Source: Fasciolopsis buskii (taxonomy: Eukaryota > Platyhelminthes > Trematoda > Plagiorchiida > Fasciolidae). From it: a stretch of 64,000 nt of DNA. A program made the position numbers and the translations under genes. A model generated the notes under the pieces. The model was not told where the DNA came from. It searched no databases and saw nothing but the letters and a program-made list of their open reading frames with translations. The first letter of the stretch is position 1; every line of letters starts with the position of its first letter. Location: assembly GCA_008360955.1 (NCBI GenBank), contig LUCM01004784.1, positions 102,209 to 166,208 of the forward strand, written 5' to 3'. Below, piece by piece: positions 1 to 14,000 of this stretch.

Positions 1-2154
1 ATTTAGGTCACCGTGTGGCCTAGAATTACAAGTCATTCACTTTGAATTACGATTTGGCTTTGAACAAATTCTTCCTTTCCTAGCGAAAAACTTCGGCATT
101 ATCAAGATATCATTACCAAGGATTCATACAGTGCATTGACTTCATGTTTACCAGATATGTATTTTTTCATATATGGGTCATTATAAATTAAATGCATTGC
201 TTTAACATTCGTACTGTCTGACTTGTCTTCTTAACCTGCAAATCGGAACTGCCATTTCGTGGACATTTGTTAAACTATGCCTATATTTTATGCAGTACTG
301 AACCACAGCAGAACCAAATCGATCGTGAATGTTGGCTTACTCATCTGTGCCAAGATGCTTTTAGCAATTACTCATCATTTCCTGACTAGTGAAATCGACC
401 TGTCGATGAGGGCCGATTCTTCAAGAACAAGCTTTCTGCATTACCTTTTTCTCCTATCATCCCCCTCCCTTGATGTTCAGGTATGACGCCGAAAGCCTGA
501 ATCAAAGGGAAAGTTTCGACTTATCACAGTGGATTTCTTGTGCCCTTCAAAAATACTTTACTGCCTATCTTGGTCAGGACCAGAACGATCGATTCATTTT
601 ACTACTGCTATGTAATGAGGCGTTTAATTACAGGGCAACGCCTAGAATTATCTTGCTTGCATTTAATCCAATTCATTTTGCACTAATTAGCAGTCAGACT
701 TATTCTTGGACATGACAATTATGGCTTGTAAACTGTTATTTACATACCGAGCTCCACTCGTTACTGACAATTCTCTGATTCTCGGGTCATGAGTTCGGCC
801 TCAGTCGTTTGTGGTTATGCATGTGGTTCACCTGATTATTTTGCCTCCCTGTGTTCATGTGCAAATGTGTGTGCGCGCCCGTTCGAGTGTGACCTGTTAG
901 CAAGTGAAATTTTTAATTGTTCCTAATGGTCCAGTGATATGAATTCAAGGGCCAGAAGTGTTTCAGCATGGCCGGGAATTCTCCAGATAAACTTTGCAAT
1001 TCCAGTTTGAATATCACAAACTGGCAGTTTATCCTCGCCGCCATAGTTTTGCCTAATTATATTTTTTGTCTTCTCTTATGTGGGTAATCAATAGGTTGTC
1101 GAAAATATTAGATTAGTTCCATCGTATTCCGACAGCACCACGCATTTGCTGCTATGGCTATTTAGAAGCTCTAAATTCAACACCACCATTTGAGATCAAC
1201 AACTGGAAATCTGCCTGAACGCTTTTGGATCCGGTTCACCTGCAGCATCCGTCTATTTGGGAAGCAATCAAGGAAGCTTTCAGTCAGCAATTTTTGTTTT
1301 ATTTCTACTTACTCGATTTATCTTGATAGCTAGATCGACTGAAAAATCTTAGTATCAGTAAGAAAGAGATTAGGTTTAAGGTAAAAAAACATTACTTCTG
1401 GCTGCCAAGTCAGAGCACAAAAAACAGGCACTGTTGATGATTCACAAAATTGAAGAAACAACCGCACAATTTTCGCTATGACCTTTAATGGTAAGGTTAT
1501 GGTAGATGTTAAATAAAGAATCATTGCAAGGACAAGCCACAACATATTCGTTAGTTAAAGCTGCAACACTTATGCTGTTCGAAGGAATGACGTAAACTGG
1601 AAAGCGATTAAGGCAACATATGACTGCTTGGTTCGGTATGTCTGAATCGGAGGCGGCAGCGCGCAACTGAGTAGCTCAGACTGTGGACCGAACAGCAAAC
1701 GGGCAGTCGTGAGTCGAATGCTGTAACAGACAGATTACCTGGAATATGTCGTAGGTGACTTTCCTTTGTCTGCAACAACCTGTGATCAGTAGGGCAAACG
1801 AATGGTCTACCTGACAGTTTCTCTGAATAAAGCCTAAAATAGGCGATCCAGGAAGTGTTTTCAGACATTACAACATTGCATTAACGTTTGAAACGATTCC
1901 TCATTTCGGGCAAAGAGGTTGAAGAGACATGTTGTTGGTTTTATTCCCCATTGGTAAATGGTATAGTACAACGGCAAGATAATATGATACCGAGTAAGGG
2001 TTTTTGTATTAGCGAGGTAATTTTCATAAAATACGAAAAACTATTTGCACATGACAGCCAGACTAGATATCCTTGTCCGCAGGTTAGCCGTTTTCGAGTT
2101 GGTGAAAACTGACACAAGTAAAGATTCTGTGGGCTGCAGAAGGAGCTGACTTAC
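1..2154. other. AT-rich stretch, no recognised gene
   Basis: Both strands carry only short open frames of fewer than 90 codons with no family resemblance I can see. There is no long repeat. I see no gene or regulatory site that I can support; it may be intergenic or intronic. Confidence 0.5.
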
Positions 2155-2265
2155 CGAAGACTTTGTTGTTTTGCTTGCATTTAAGCGTAGATCCGCTGAA
2201 ACTACATCAAAAGTGTCGACTTCTGTGCAGTCATACCGACCCCGTTTGTCCACGCGGAGTTCATC
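2155..2265 (-). CDS. Candidate internal exon, product unknown
   Basis: On the minus strand a pyrimidine-leaning acceptor (cacctaacctatcag) is followed by 111 bases open in one frame (37 codons, beginning DELRVDKRGRY) and then a near-consensus donor, TCG|gtaagt. The peptide is charged and not low-complexity. This is seen directly. That it is a real exon is inference: in 30 kb of DNA an AG, an open frame and a good donor will coincide by chance several times. A faint resemblance of the GRY-containing part to SPAG17 is noted in the findings but is too weak to name the gene. Confidence 0.25.
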
Positions 2266-2401
2266 CTGATAGGTTAGGTGTATCTGTTGAAATGAAGCAA
2301 ATGCAAGTCATAGGAAAATAAAGGAAAGTTAATTAATGAAATTGATTAGAGAAACAGATGAAAAAGTAAAAAGCTACTTGAGTCCCTAAATACATACCAT
2401 G

Positions 2402-2720
2402 ACTAGTGAATGACTGAGTGGATGAGTGAGTGAGTGAGTGAGTGAGTGAGTGAGTGAGTGAGTGATTAAATATGTGATTGAGCGATTGAGTGAGTAAACG
2501 ATTAAGTGAATGAGTGAATGGGTGAGTGGGTTGCTGAGTGAGTGGCACGTTAAGTGAGTGATTGTGTGTGTGAGTGAGTAAGTGAGTGAGTGAGTGAGTG
2601 AGAGAGAGAGAGAGAATAGGTGAGTGATTGCCTGAGTCAGTTGCAGATATAGTGTTTTATTGTCCTTGTATGGGTGCGTGAGTGAGTGGGTGAGTTAGTG
2701 ACTAAGTGAATGATTGTGTT
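2402..2720. repeat. (TGAG)n tetranucleotide satellite, main block
   Basis: The + strand is dominated by TGAG/GAGT units, with an uninterrupted run of about ten copies near 2424-2464 and another near 2571-2600 that passes into a short GA dinucleotide run. Between them the units are degenerate (tgat, tgaa, tggg). The minus strand of this block reads as a run of SLTH repeats, which is a translation artefact and not a protein. Confidence 0.9.
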
Positions 2721-2820
2721 TGCTTTGTGCATGTTTACGACATTTAGCCATTTGGAGTAGTTCTTATTGTGAGTGATTTAGTGTGTCCGTTTGGTGAACG
2801 GGTGGTTGGTTTCGTTTTGT

Positions 2821-2980
2821 CGGTGAGCGAGTTCGCTTAATGAGTGAGTGGGAGAGTGAATGCGTGAGTTCAAAGTTTCAGTGATTGGGTGATTTAAATA
2901 TTAATTGTGATTGTGGGTGAGATAGTGGTTGAGTTGGTGAGTGAGTGATGGATTGCGCTTGAGTGGGTAAGTAAGTGACT
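2821..2980. repeat. Degenerate TGAG satellite, second block
   Basis: After about 100 bases of mixed sequence the TGAG/TGAT/GAGT pattern resumes in decayed form and fades out near 2980. It is probably the same satellite as the block upstream, broken up by substitutions. Confidence 0.7.
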
Positions 2981-5900
2981 TGTTTCCCTGTGCATTTGAA
3001 TTGCTAAATGCAACAAGTAAATTGCTCTTCCAATATGTAGAGTTCTTCATTATGCGCTTTGACATTTCCAAAAGAACCTCGGTTTCGTAAATCTGAGCTC
3101 ATATCTATAGCACCGTTTATTCACTACAATGGTCTTCTCGGCAATCCAGCATGTGGTTGTCATGATCAAACTTTAAACTGGAAATCCTAGGCTGTTTTAA
3201 ACCTTATATGCAAGCAGCGGTCAGCAGCACTTGAAAGCCATCTCAAGAAAGTCGTGGTTGGTGAAAATGCACTAACTACAAAGGGAGCAGTTTGAACCCA
3301 ACCAAAACACGGGCTCTTGATGTTAAGCCCATTCGCCTTACGGGAAGCATGTTGGAAGTTTAATAGCAGTTTTTTGCAACACGAACCTAAATACCATCGT
3401 TAGAGATCAACTGTTAGATTCTCCTTGAAATGATCGATCACGTTGATCGATGGTCCCGTTTTGTTCTTATCGCATGACCTTTGTATGCATCGTTTTTTTG
3501 TTTTTCAGGGTAAAAGGTGACCTGAACCATTAAATGCAGATTTGAATCCGATATACAGATCGATAACGTAATAAACCGAATGCACACAGCCATTTAAAAA
3601 TACTAAAAGAGAAAGACCTTTACCACTGTGCAACCAGTAATTAAGTATTCTAATCACTACGTTCCATGTTTTTTGACGATTTTCCACTCACAAACGGACC
3701 CTTAGATGGATGAACCCAGTCCGTCTACTTCCAACATTACTGGTGATGAAACTGATTTGATCCAGACGCCCAGGTTTTATGATCTCGAAACTAATGTGTG
3801 GCGTAAAAACTGGCAGCCCTTTGTTGGCCGCGGCCTCCTTCTTGTGGATAATTTATAGTTATTGCACTAATAAAATGAAGCAAAATATGAAATATTTGCG
3901 TAACCCAGTGGCTCGGATCATTCAGAGGCTAGCGGTTAGTTTATTCATGCCCGAAAAGTTATCAACTCATCAGCACAAAAATGTAAACGGATGAAAATAG
4001 TCAATAGCAGTAGGTAGTTTGCTCAGTAAACAATTCAAACCTGTTATGATTACCTAGTATTTCCAAAATGTTCAGTTCTCCCACTTAAAGAACCTGTCAA
4101 CGTGTTTGACTCACTCGTTCGTTGTTCGCTTTCTCTTAAGGCTTCCTAGTTAATCTGGATAAACTGTTTTTCTCGGGGATGACCAATAAGCTCCCTCTCT
4201 CTCAACGCTGATGTCATATATGAAATCAACGGTCTGATTCAAAGCAAACAAAAGACGGTGGTCAACATGCAGTACTGACCGGCTACAATGTTTGTTACTT
4301 TGAATTGCCTAATTTCTCTTGCTTAAGATAAAACTTCTCAGCTCAAAATCTTGCGGGTGTTTAAAATGCCCAATTTTGAACCACCTAGCTTCTTTACCAA
4401 AAGAGTCAAATGTGTAGCAAGCCAGTTATGCGCTGTCTTCTTGTCTTTGACTTTTCAAAAGCCCCAATTTGTTAGCTACTTTTACCGGGTTTCGGCACAT
4501 GAGTGTGCCCCTCACCGTTCTCCGGGATTCTTTATCCCTTTAGAAGAAGCGCTAGACTTAATCTCAACTCGAAGGAACTGGGTTAAATCAAGAAGCCGAT
4601 CTTTGATAACTGTAGTTAGTTTTCAAATCCTTTTCCTCAATATATCAACTTTACTGTCCAAAAACAGAATGATTGAAGCAGTCATTAGTCTGTCGAACTT
4701 TCTCTGATCAAGGATAAACTTTCCTAAGATAAAGCATCTCGACATAGTCGTTTTCAAAAGATTCATAGCTTTTGATTATCCTATGCGAATTCTATCCTAA
4801 ATACCGAACCATTTTCACAATCCCGTCCAGCCAATCAAGCCAAAACGAAGTTTCTAATCCAAATTACAATATGTCTGATGCATTCCAAGGTGACGTGTTG
4901 TCCCTCCTTCAATTACAAATTATACTTGTGTTCAGCCGGTTATTTTATTCAGTCACATCATTTAAATATGGAAAAGATGTGCTTCTCCAAGGTGTTCTAA
5001 ACTGCCGAGACGTCAGGAGGTTCGATGAAAATCTATCCTGAACAAAATGCTTCTTCCACAATTTACATTTAAGGTTATATCTACTTTAGTCTCTTGGATG
5101 TACACTCAGTCTTTCTGCCTCTCTCCTTCCGAAAAATCTTTTCCCGCCAAATTCCAAACCACATTCAGCGGAAGTTCCGTTAAGCACCGGGGCCTTAGCC
5201 TGGATATCACGATGAACATCTTGCACCCTTTATTGTTTGGAAATATTGCAACTTCATCCGCGAAAACAAGGTAGCAAAAGCCCTGTTTGAAAGCAAAGTG
5301 CCTAAAATATTAAAACAGATATCTTGGGACTTCTTGCCGTAGTCCAAACCGTATGTCATCGTGGATACACATTTTCAAGGTAGTATTTGCAGAATCAACG
5401 TGGTAGTTTTGGATTGTCTCTAACATGTTTTTCACATTGAAAAGTCAAAATGTTTTCCCTTGGCATTTTTAAGTAGGACTTCAGAGACCCGTCGCGGCCT
5501 TTTTAATAACTTGATGCCTGAGCGTGGTGGAAGGGACAAGCCCCATAAACATTACGGCTCTCTACATGGAGAACTCTCAAAGTTAAATCTGAAGCTTTCA
5601 GCTGTTTATAACTATATAATTTCCCAATAGGTCCTAACTGGTAACGGTCCCGGTGACAGTGAATCTCCATCTACCAGCAAAGTGATTTGAGACTCAAACC
5701 TCTGATAACTTTGGTGGAACAGATATATAATCCGTTGGTCCACCGCCGGACCGGGTACAATTAAGTGCGCGATAGAATAACTATAATCAAAATTGCCATT
5801 ATGTGATAGAGGTATAAGTGTGGTGAAAAGGATATTGCATCTCGAAGAACGTCAGAAATTGAAGAGAACGCAAACATGACAATGCTAAGTGATAGGGAAT

Positions 5901-8900
5901 GAGGCAAAAATCAGCCTGTAGTTTTCCTTTAAGTATGTTGCAGATAACTAACAGTTACATAAATTTTTGGTAATCCACCAGCAACTATTTATGTTTCATA
6001 CTAAATCACTTGCGTCACATTCCATCATATTACCGATTTTTTTCGAATATCAGGTCCGCATTCAGGCAAAGAAAGATTTCACATGCTGTAGACGAAACAG
6101 CTAAGTCGACAGTTATGTCTATATCAAAAATTATACCGTTTAAACGATACACTCATTTGGGCTCTGGAAAGATGCCTATTCGTCGAGGTTCTCTTAGACA
6201 ATCAACAAAGCTAAGAAACCAATGAAGAACACTGCTCTAAATTTGAAGCCAGGTTATTTGCAAGATTTATTTGTTAACTACATAAATCAAAAGCTAGCAG
6301 AATCATTCGGGAAAATAGCGTCACAGGGTTAGGAAATATCTGAAATAATAACACGATTTGGGGAAAACCAACGTGTTTGAAGGTCTCAGAACTTTGCAGA
6401 AACAGATTCGTTCAGTAAAACCCAAAATATATGGCAAACATTTAACCTTTTTTACTCCTTACCTCTTCTTCCTGATTCTTGTCTCTTTTTAATGTTCCGT
6501 TTCTTCTGTTGCTTTTCAAATAAACCATTTGCATACTATTTGTCCTGCGCCAGAAGTCCACTTCGTGACCCATCTCATTTTCGCGATTGTAATCAGCGTT
6601 ATTTGGTGGGAAAATTAGACACCATTTTCTTCATTGCTATTCAAAGACCTTGTAATCTAGCTGTAGTTATATCGGCTGAGGACCTTAGTAAAGCAGTTGA
6701 TTGACGCTGCCGTAAGCTAATTGTTGAGTTCGAGCTGAAGATTACGTGAACATTGTAAACAAGGATGCATCGGAAATCTCTTCTTGGGGTATTCAGATTA
6801 CGAACCATTTTCTGTGGTAGGCACTATATGCTTAAATAATTTACTGGGAGTTTGAAGTATTTGATGTGTCAATGGTCTAAATAATTGCTGACTTGATTTA
6901 TTTGTTTACAGTGTTGAGAACTCCGGGTACACGTTCAGATGGCATCCATTAACAGGTTTGAAGCCTTCCAGGTTTAAGGACTCTTAACAGCTATACTTGT
7001 CCAATGATGGTTATCGAGTAATTGCCATCTTGATTGGGTTCATGTTAGGAATTGCCGTGGACTAGACTACACAAATGCGGCTTCGTAACATGGCCTTTTA
7101 CTATGACCGTGGTTGGCCTCCTCACACGAAGTTACTTGTAAACTGGAACACGAATTTTGACTTGACGCAGTGTTCTATCTAGTAATGAAGTTTACCATGA
7201 TCACAATAAATACTCAGTCACACCGAGTCTTAACCTTCTTCTACTTCAAAACTTTAAACACAACCAAAATTTCCAACTCACTCGGAGGATGTTGTATAAC
7301 GTGCTTTCCTCATCCCTGGTGCAGTTTAATAATGCCATAAGACTGTACATAGTTGTCCTGAATCGGACCGTTATACTTGAATGGCCGTGTAAATAGAATG
7401 CTTCCAGTTGAAGGGTGACTCTAAGCCTGACAGTTAGTCTGACGCTACAAATACAGATTTGTGGACCCCAGCGAGTAAAATGGTTGCCCATGGGCCCTAC
7501 TCACCACCTTGTCCAGTCAATAATCATCCTTATCTAGTGAGGTTATCTCTATTTCAATAATACCGTCTATATATAATACTTTAGGAGGAGTTCCTCGTTG
7601 TATTCTTGGGTCTTGCAATGACTAACAAACAAAGACTTATGGCTTCGCATGACAGGCAACATAAATCAGAATTTTGAAAGTGCTATCACGTAATCATGTT
7701 CACCCAGTTTTCCGTAATCGGTTTAACTGACCCAAATGAGAAAGCGACTTGGCCAAAATTCCGGTAGACTACTGGGAAGTAATCCCGTTCGATCTGCGCT
7801 GGCAAGTAGATAATATTTTGTATGATGTACGTCAGCCAACGATGGGATCCACAGTCGACTATGGACAATCATACTTGGTTCTCAGACGATAGCTTTTTGC
7901 TCTGCAAATTCGGTTAGGACTGATTTTCCCATTCTCCACGTTTATCCAGTTAAATACGATGATTATCTTCAAATATTCACGTTCTCTCTTATCGGATACA
8001 AATTTTTAATGCTGTTAATGTGTAATGTCTAAAATAGACAGGCCAAAATTAAATACACAATTGTGGATTTATGATCTTATTTAGACTTATACTGAAACGT
8101 TTAGGCTTAGAGGCACACTCCAGTTTTAGAGATAACAGCACATAGATCTGGTCTTCCAGGATCTTGTTGTATACTACAATCCGGATTTATTAATGATAAG
8201 CTAAGTAACACTACAGTGATTACTTGACCCTTCGCAGGCCGCAGTTCAGTCCATTAACCTAGATTACGATCTTTTCTACCCCGGTATGTGTGCAACTAAT
8301 ATTGTACGACCATTTGGAATAGATTTGTCACAAAGTATAGTTACCCTTCTAAAAGCACACATTAGCAACCACTTGAATCGTTTTTGATTTCTTTGCTATT
8401 CTTTGCCTTTGGCTAGGCGAATTTTAGGCGGAGAAGCACACTATTTCATTGGCACCGAAGACATTGTGCAAGAAACAATCCACCATATGAATTTGTGTTT
8501 GAAACAATCAAGGCACAAGGTAATGAAGTGGATCAATTAATCCTCATAATTGCCTTTGTCGGACTACCCGTGAATGATAGTAAACCAACTTATGAACCCA
8601 TCACCAGATTCCGTGTCATATGCATCAATTACAGTTTGTTTCTTTTTTGTTGTTCTCGCGAAAGATATAAATTACTTCGTCCTGCTCTAGCATTCAGCTT
8701 GATCACTTATTCCATGTGTGTTTAGTCTGGAAGAATATTGTGTGCTAGCGGGAACAAACAGTGGTCCATTAGGGAGTAAATCTACTGACTACTGACAGAG
8801 AGCAAAGCAGGCATTGTTTTTGATCTTTGCAGTATACTAATCACATCATGAGCTTTTAGGAGCGGATAGTAACGAAAATTTGATTTTGTACCAACGACGT

Positions 8901-10283
8901 TATCTTGCCGGAACTCGTTATTAAATTGGAGTTTATAATTTTCTGTCTCGTTGAACGTGGGTTGCATAGGAATCTTGGATCTTTGACCAGGTTGTTGTCA
9001 TAATGTTTCGTAAAGTATGACTAACGCGCCAGCCAAATTTTTTCAGTGATAGTTACAAAAATTTGGAATAATTAAGCTAACTGCTCCCACACAAAGAGAA
9101 CGTTTCATTTCTTTTGTTGTCTTGTAATGTGTTATTCCACAATCTATTCAACTTTGTGCAAATTCCCTGTAAGCTTCCATGTTTTTAAACGCTTGCTCTC
9201 CGTGGGTTTCTCAAGTCAGCTGAAACATTGCAAGATTACAATGGATCGAAGATTGGAGCCAGTTTGGAATTTTTCATTGTTCTTGGATCATTGTAGGTCA
9301 CAAACCATATGATTTTATTTGAGGCCTTTTGACAAATGCATGGTCGGCACATTCGAACTGATTAGTGTTTTATCAAATGTATTATGTTGTGACCACAACA
9401 GTTTCCTCATTACCAGTTAAGCAGGAATTCGTACAAATTTCTAATTAAATGTAGCGCCATGCAAGCTTTACAGACAAAATCTGCGTATCAGGAAAAAGGG
9501 CAAAAGATTTCAATGTGCCAAAATATCAATCGTCATGTGTGACTGTAAGATTCGGAATTTTACTGAGTGCATCTCCTCATCGGGTGCATTTTTCTTCTGT
9601 TTCAATATCTCAATATTTTGCTTTAGTGGGACCATGTCCATAATCATTCAGCTCTCGGCCCTTAATGGAACACCGTAGCAAAGATGAGCAGAAGAATACA
9701 AAAATTTGATATGCTGATTCACAGCGGGACCGAACTAGTTAAAATGGCGGCTAGAAAATCTTTTTTCAATTTCCTGAAACCTTTCCCTTTCCAAATTGCA
9801 ATGGTAATAGCCAGGTCTTTTTGCCTTGCGTCATGTCTGATTGCATTAAAAACAATAGCTTCCTATTAATTTTACCTGTGAATTATGTTCCAAGAACAAT
9901 ACCTTTGGCCTATTCTCACAGCCTTCGGTTCCTGAGAATACTTTTGTTTTCACAATTGATTTTAGTCACAGAGTACGCCATTGATTTTAGCGACGAATCT
10001 CTTTTCAACAAGAGCAGAAACAGAATTAAGCTGTTGACAGAGAATAAAATCATGTTTATAACTGTATTCTAACACATTCATCAGTGAGAGAGGTAATCTA
10101 TGAAACAAACTAAAATGAAACCATGCTCCGAGGAGGCTTCCTCAAAGCTAGATGAAACATGTTTGGCGATTTAGTGAACTTTTTCAAGAAAGTCAGTTAG
10201 CGGCAATGTAACCAAAACCGTTGAGACATATTCTGTCTTCTCTCTCGCGTCAGAATGAATATCAACCCATTGCACACACTCAC
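2981..10283. other. AT-rich stretch, no recognised gene
   Basis: No reading frame here resembles a family I know. The longest is about 118 codons (4351-4707, +), within what chance gives in this much DNA. Exon-like minus-strand segments with fair splice contexts occur near 3.7, 6.46-6.54, 7.4, 7.7-7.87 and 9.88-9.93 kb. They are too short to stand alone, so I do not list them separately. No transposon signature or tandem repeat was seen. Confidence 0.45.
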
Positions 10284-10433
10284 CCCCGGATTCATATGCA
10301 GTTGTTTAGGCCGTTTTCTGTGGCCAAATAGTCTCTGCAACAACGGCCATTTGTGCAGTTTTTCCTGCGTTGAGTGCCGTGGGAAGTATTCGGTAAATAC
10401 GACCAGAAACGAAGTTGTTCCGGTGTGTTGGAG
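10284..10433 (-). CDS. Candidate internal exon of 50 codons, product unknown
   Basis: The minus strand shows a strong acceptor (ctcttctcttatacag), then exactly 150 bases open in one frame (50 codons, beginning LQHTGTTSF and ending QLHMNPG), then a consensus donor, GGG|gtgagt. Both ends fall in phase 0. The peptide is rich in His, Lys and Arg. Its lack of stops and two good sites make it one of the better exon candidates in the first 30 kb, but I do not recognise the family. It lies about 500 bases downstream (on the minus strand) of another phase-0 candidate at 10937-11014, with which it could be spliced in frame. Confidence 0.3.
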
Positions 10434-10936
10434 CTGTATAAGAGAAGAGCAATGTCTGTAAATAAAATTGCAAGTTCATCATTCATCGCAAAGGAATATT
10501 TCCAATATTAAGGGTGACTTGATACGAAGTAAACATTGCATGATGAACGCTGCAGCCATTATCGGTTAAATCTAATCAAAACTGAGATCTTGTTTATTGG
10601 AACTACGGAAACTGAAAACAACTGCTGAATTCCAAAAATAACATTCCGAGGATCACTTCAAACGTTTGCAAGACTTTCGATTGGAAAATAAATGTTATTA
10701 AATGAAAAATCTAAATTGTATGTCCAAGTGAACCTTTGCACTATGCGAGAAAAACAAAAGTTGGTTCTGCACATCACCCGAATATAACGGAGACTTTTTT
10801 TGGCAGCCAATTTAAAATTAGCCTATCGGATAATGCAAAATTCAGCGGACCTTCAGTATTGGATTCTAGTTTTAAAAATGAAACCTTGACCTAGAGACCT
10901 GCTTCAACCATTTTAGCACAGACTGCACTTTCTTAC

Positions 10937-11014
10937 CTCACTTGAAGTTGTGGCTGCAACCATCAGATATGAATATTCCATACGAACATACTCATAAGCA
11001 GTTATCAAACTAAA
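10937..11014 (-). CDS. Candidate internal exon of 26 codons, product unknown
   Basis: On the minus strand, 78 bases (26 codons, beginning FSLITAYEYV) lie between an AG preceded by actgcgacc and the donor GAG|gtaaga. It is phase 0 at both ends, compatible with the candidate at 10284-10433. The peptide is hydrophobic with no family signature. Chance is a serious alternative for so short a segment. Confidence 0.22.
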
Positions 11015-14000
11015 CTGGTCGCAGTAATTTGATCGATGCAGCCAATACAACTCTTTCTTATGCAGTGTTGCTAACTCGAATCTTGGTAATGCCTTTACAA
11101 AATTATTCTGATCTTGGTCGTGAACTGTGGAAGAAATAGGCTACATAGTGTTGAAAGCAACCTGTAGGCAACACATATAAGCCACGGTGAACGTGCTTGC
11201 GCTCAACTGTGAATTAAATTTATTTTCCGCCTCTGTGCAATAACAGACTTTTGTTGACAAACGGTATTAGATTGAAACCCAAAATATTTATTATCTGGTA
11301 GATAAATAAAGGTCTCAGTAGTAACATTCACGAACCTACACAAATCCAGCAATCCCCAGAGTTTTCATAATGACAATCAGAGGTCGCTGTCTGAAGTGAT
11401 CAAACCGATAATTACTTGCTCGACTTACGGGCGGAGAAGCTTAGATTGATCGAGCACTAATTTTCGTCTTATGGTTTCAACCACCTTATTCCACCTAAAC
11501 CATAAGTAAAGAAACAGAACCCATCGGAGAGACAATGTCAGAAATTCGGTTAAATTGAGCCAGATTTGCATATAATCGATTGTTTGAATTTTTCACGCAG
11601 TGCTTGAAAATCCTTCAGTTCCATGCGTTTTCGTGCCCCCGCATATTTGGATAAGATGCGCACCTTACTTCAAAGCATTTAAAGAAACTAATCGCAGCTA
11701 TCCGAATACCGACTGCTCAAAAAGCAACTGCTCGACTGTAGTTTTGTGGATTTAAACTAGCGTCCAGCCAAATCTGTATGTGCATGCCCATTGATAAATA
11801 CGCCTGCGTTTCTGTTCTTCTTTCCCACTTGTGTCTAGCTCAGTGCTAAGTAGGCTTTATCAAGTCTGCTTGAAATAAATGAATCAAAGAGGTTAACTAA
11901 GAAAATCATTGCGTATTCAATGGAAGAATCAAAAAATCCAGTAATTTTTTTTCAGAAAATCTTTTCATCGCGAACAATTCAAACACAATCAGCACATATT
12001 TTGCCGCCACAAACGGTACCATTTAATAAATCAGTAAATCAAAGTTACATTGAACAGTTGACTAAAACTTCGTAACACTAAAACAGGTATGTTTACGTGA
12101 ACCAGATCGTCTGCCCTCGTGTTCTATATATCTGGATAAGAAAGGTACGAACCTAACCGTCTCTGTCACGGCTAAACTTATTCTATGGACAAATTGTTCA
12201 TGAAACGTCCAAAACTCATACAATTCCAAATATTTTAAGCAAGACTTCACGGTTCCCAATATAAGCCGTATTTTAACGCAGATAGCTACCTAGCAGCGTC
12301 GAGTGTTTATAAATTATTGAATCATTAGTCATTGAACACTACAGCCTTTGTAAGGGATAATACCGTTATTGCTTTCGGACCAGTAGTGTTTCGTATTGGC
12401 CTGTTAACGGTTAAGGTTAATTTTTCTAGATTTATCACACTTAAATAATTTTAACGCAGATATAGTTATTGATCCAGTTGCATCTTCGCATTTATCATAC
12501 AGAAGACATTTTGTTTTCTTGGAAGTAACATTCAACCAAAAGCGCTAATTTTTACATTTCTCAACACTTATTTGATCGTGAGATGAAAAAGAAGCTTCCT
12601 TTTGTTAGGTTCATGTTAGGCAACATCAACACCAATATTTTTCGATCCAGTGCGAATTATTTTATGCTTCTATGCTATTATTGTGACGCAAGACAGATGT
12701 GTATCGATTTTCCGAAACCACTTGCACGCCCTATATAACAGGTCAAATCGAGTTTGGCTCGAGTTTCGGTAACTTCTAGGATCGCTCAAAGAAGCGGATC
12801 CTTTTCTCTGCCAAAACCGTTTTCTTGAGTCCAAAATTCATTAGGCAAACTTGTTCCATGCGAGCAATTTTTTGTAATAGTGGCCAACTGTGAATTCTTT
12901 ACTAGTGATTTATAAACTACGGATAACTTTCTGAATGCTCATGCGTTCTTTGCATCCTTGAGTATTGCTTTTTTCTGCGTGACCGGCCTTTACCACTTAG
13001 CCAGCTAGCTCAGAGTCCCTCAATAGGCTCTCAAAACACAACACATATAGCTTTTTCGCCTATTTTGATAGTGATTTAGTAGTGTGTGATTATGCTACCT
13101 TAATTCTTGCACGCTACATCTGGATGGTTAGCAGTAAGTTTTGAAGAGGTAAGGAGCGACACAACTCAGAAGCTTGGAAGTGCAGAGTAATCGATGTTGA
13201 CATGTTAGGTAAAGCGAAAAATACTCCCTGGGGAGAGCAGAACAGTGGTATTCGTAATTCTGCAAATGCAATGAAAATGCTCTGAGTAGTGCGCACAAAT
13301 GCTAAATAGAATGAACAGCGGCATCTATCCAATTGTAGTTTTCTGGGCCAAAACAGAAATCGAATATAATTCACTAAGCCCAGTTCCCTAGAAAACAGAG
13401 ATCATATTTATCTAAGTTTGTTTTCCCGTGTCCCAATGTTCCAAGTATCCAAGGGCAACGGCATATTTGGTCATACGTTCGCGCAGCCGACGGAATTCTG
13501 CGAAGCATTCCGATCCCCTCACAAACCTACATTTTGCAAGTGGAAGGACCAAGTTTTCAAGAGGAATTCCTTCCCTATAAACCAAATGACCGTAACGTAT
13601 CATTCCAGGCGAAGCAAACATTCATTAGATTAATGAATATACGTTACTTTGGAGTGAGCGGCTCGCAGGTTTGTCTGTGCTTTTACAAGCAATTGCAGGC
13701 AAGTTTACGGAAGAATAATACATCTTTGGACGCAGAGTCTGTTTGGGTATGCGCGATCCACAATACATTTGGATTTCTCTTCTATTTAGATTTTAATTGT
13801 GATTGCTTTTTTCCAACTTATCGTTTTCCTTGGTTTCAGCCAGGTAATATTGGGTGCTTGAGGCCGAAATTTGCGGAACTGCGCAAAACCTTAACTGTTA
13901 ATGTCAGGAATCAGTTACTTGTAGTAACCAAAACAATAACACCTTTATAATCATTAAGAAAACATTACGTGACTGGGAAAGGTTTTTTCGTACAGCCAAG

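Noticed and set aside
1313..1338. 26-base micro-exon between a strong acceptor and gtaagt on the minus strand
   Set aside because: Both sites look good, but a 26-base open segment carries almost no coding evidence.
2333..2548. Minus-strand frame with repeated SLTH units
   Set aside because: It is the translation of the TGAG tetranucleotide repeat; no independent evidence of a protein.
2401..2640. CRISPR-like or regulatory repeat array
   Set aside because: A simple tetranucleotide repeat with no unique spacers, in a eukaryotic context.
4351..4707. 118-codon plus-strand frame
   Set aside because: No family signature, no splice or start context, composition like the surrounding DNA.
13534..13950. 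138-codon plus-strand frame
   Set aside because: Longest frame in the left 30 kb, but it has no motif, and the opposite strand is open over part of it (13412-13621). A frame of this length is expected by chance in 64 kb.
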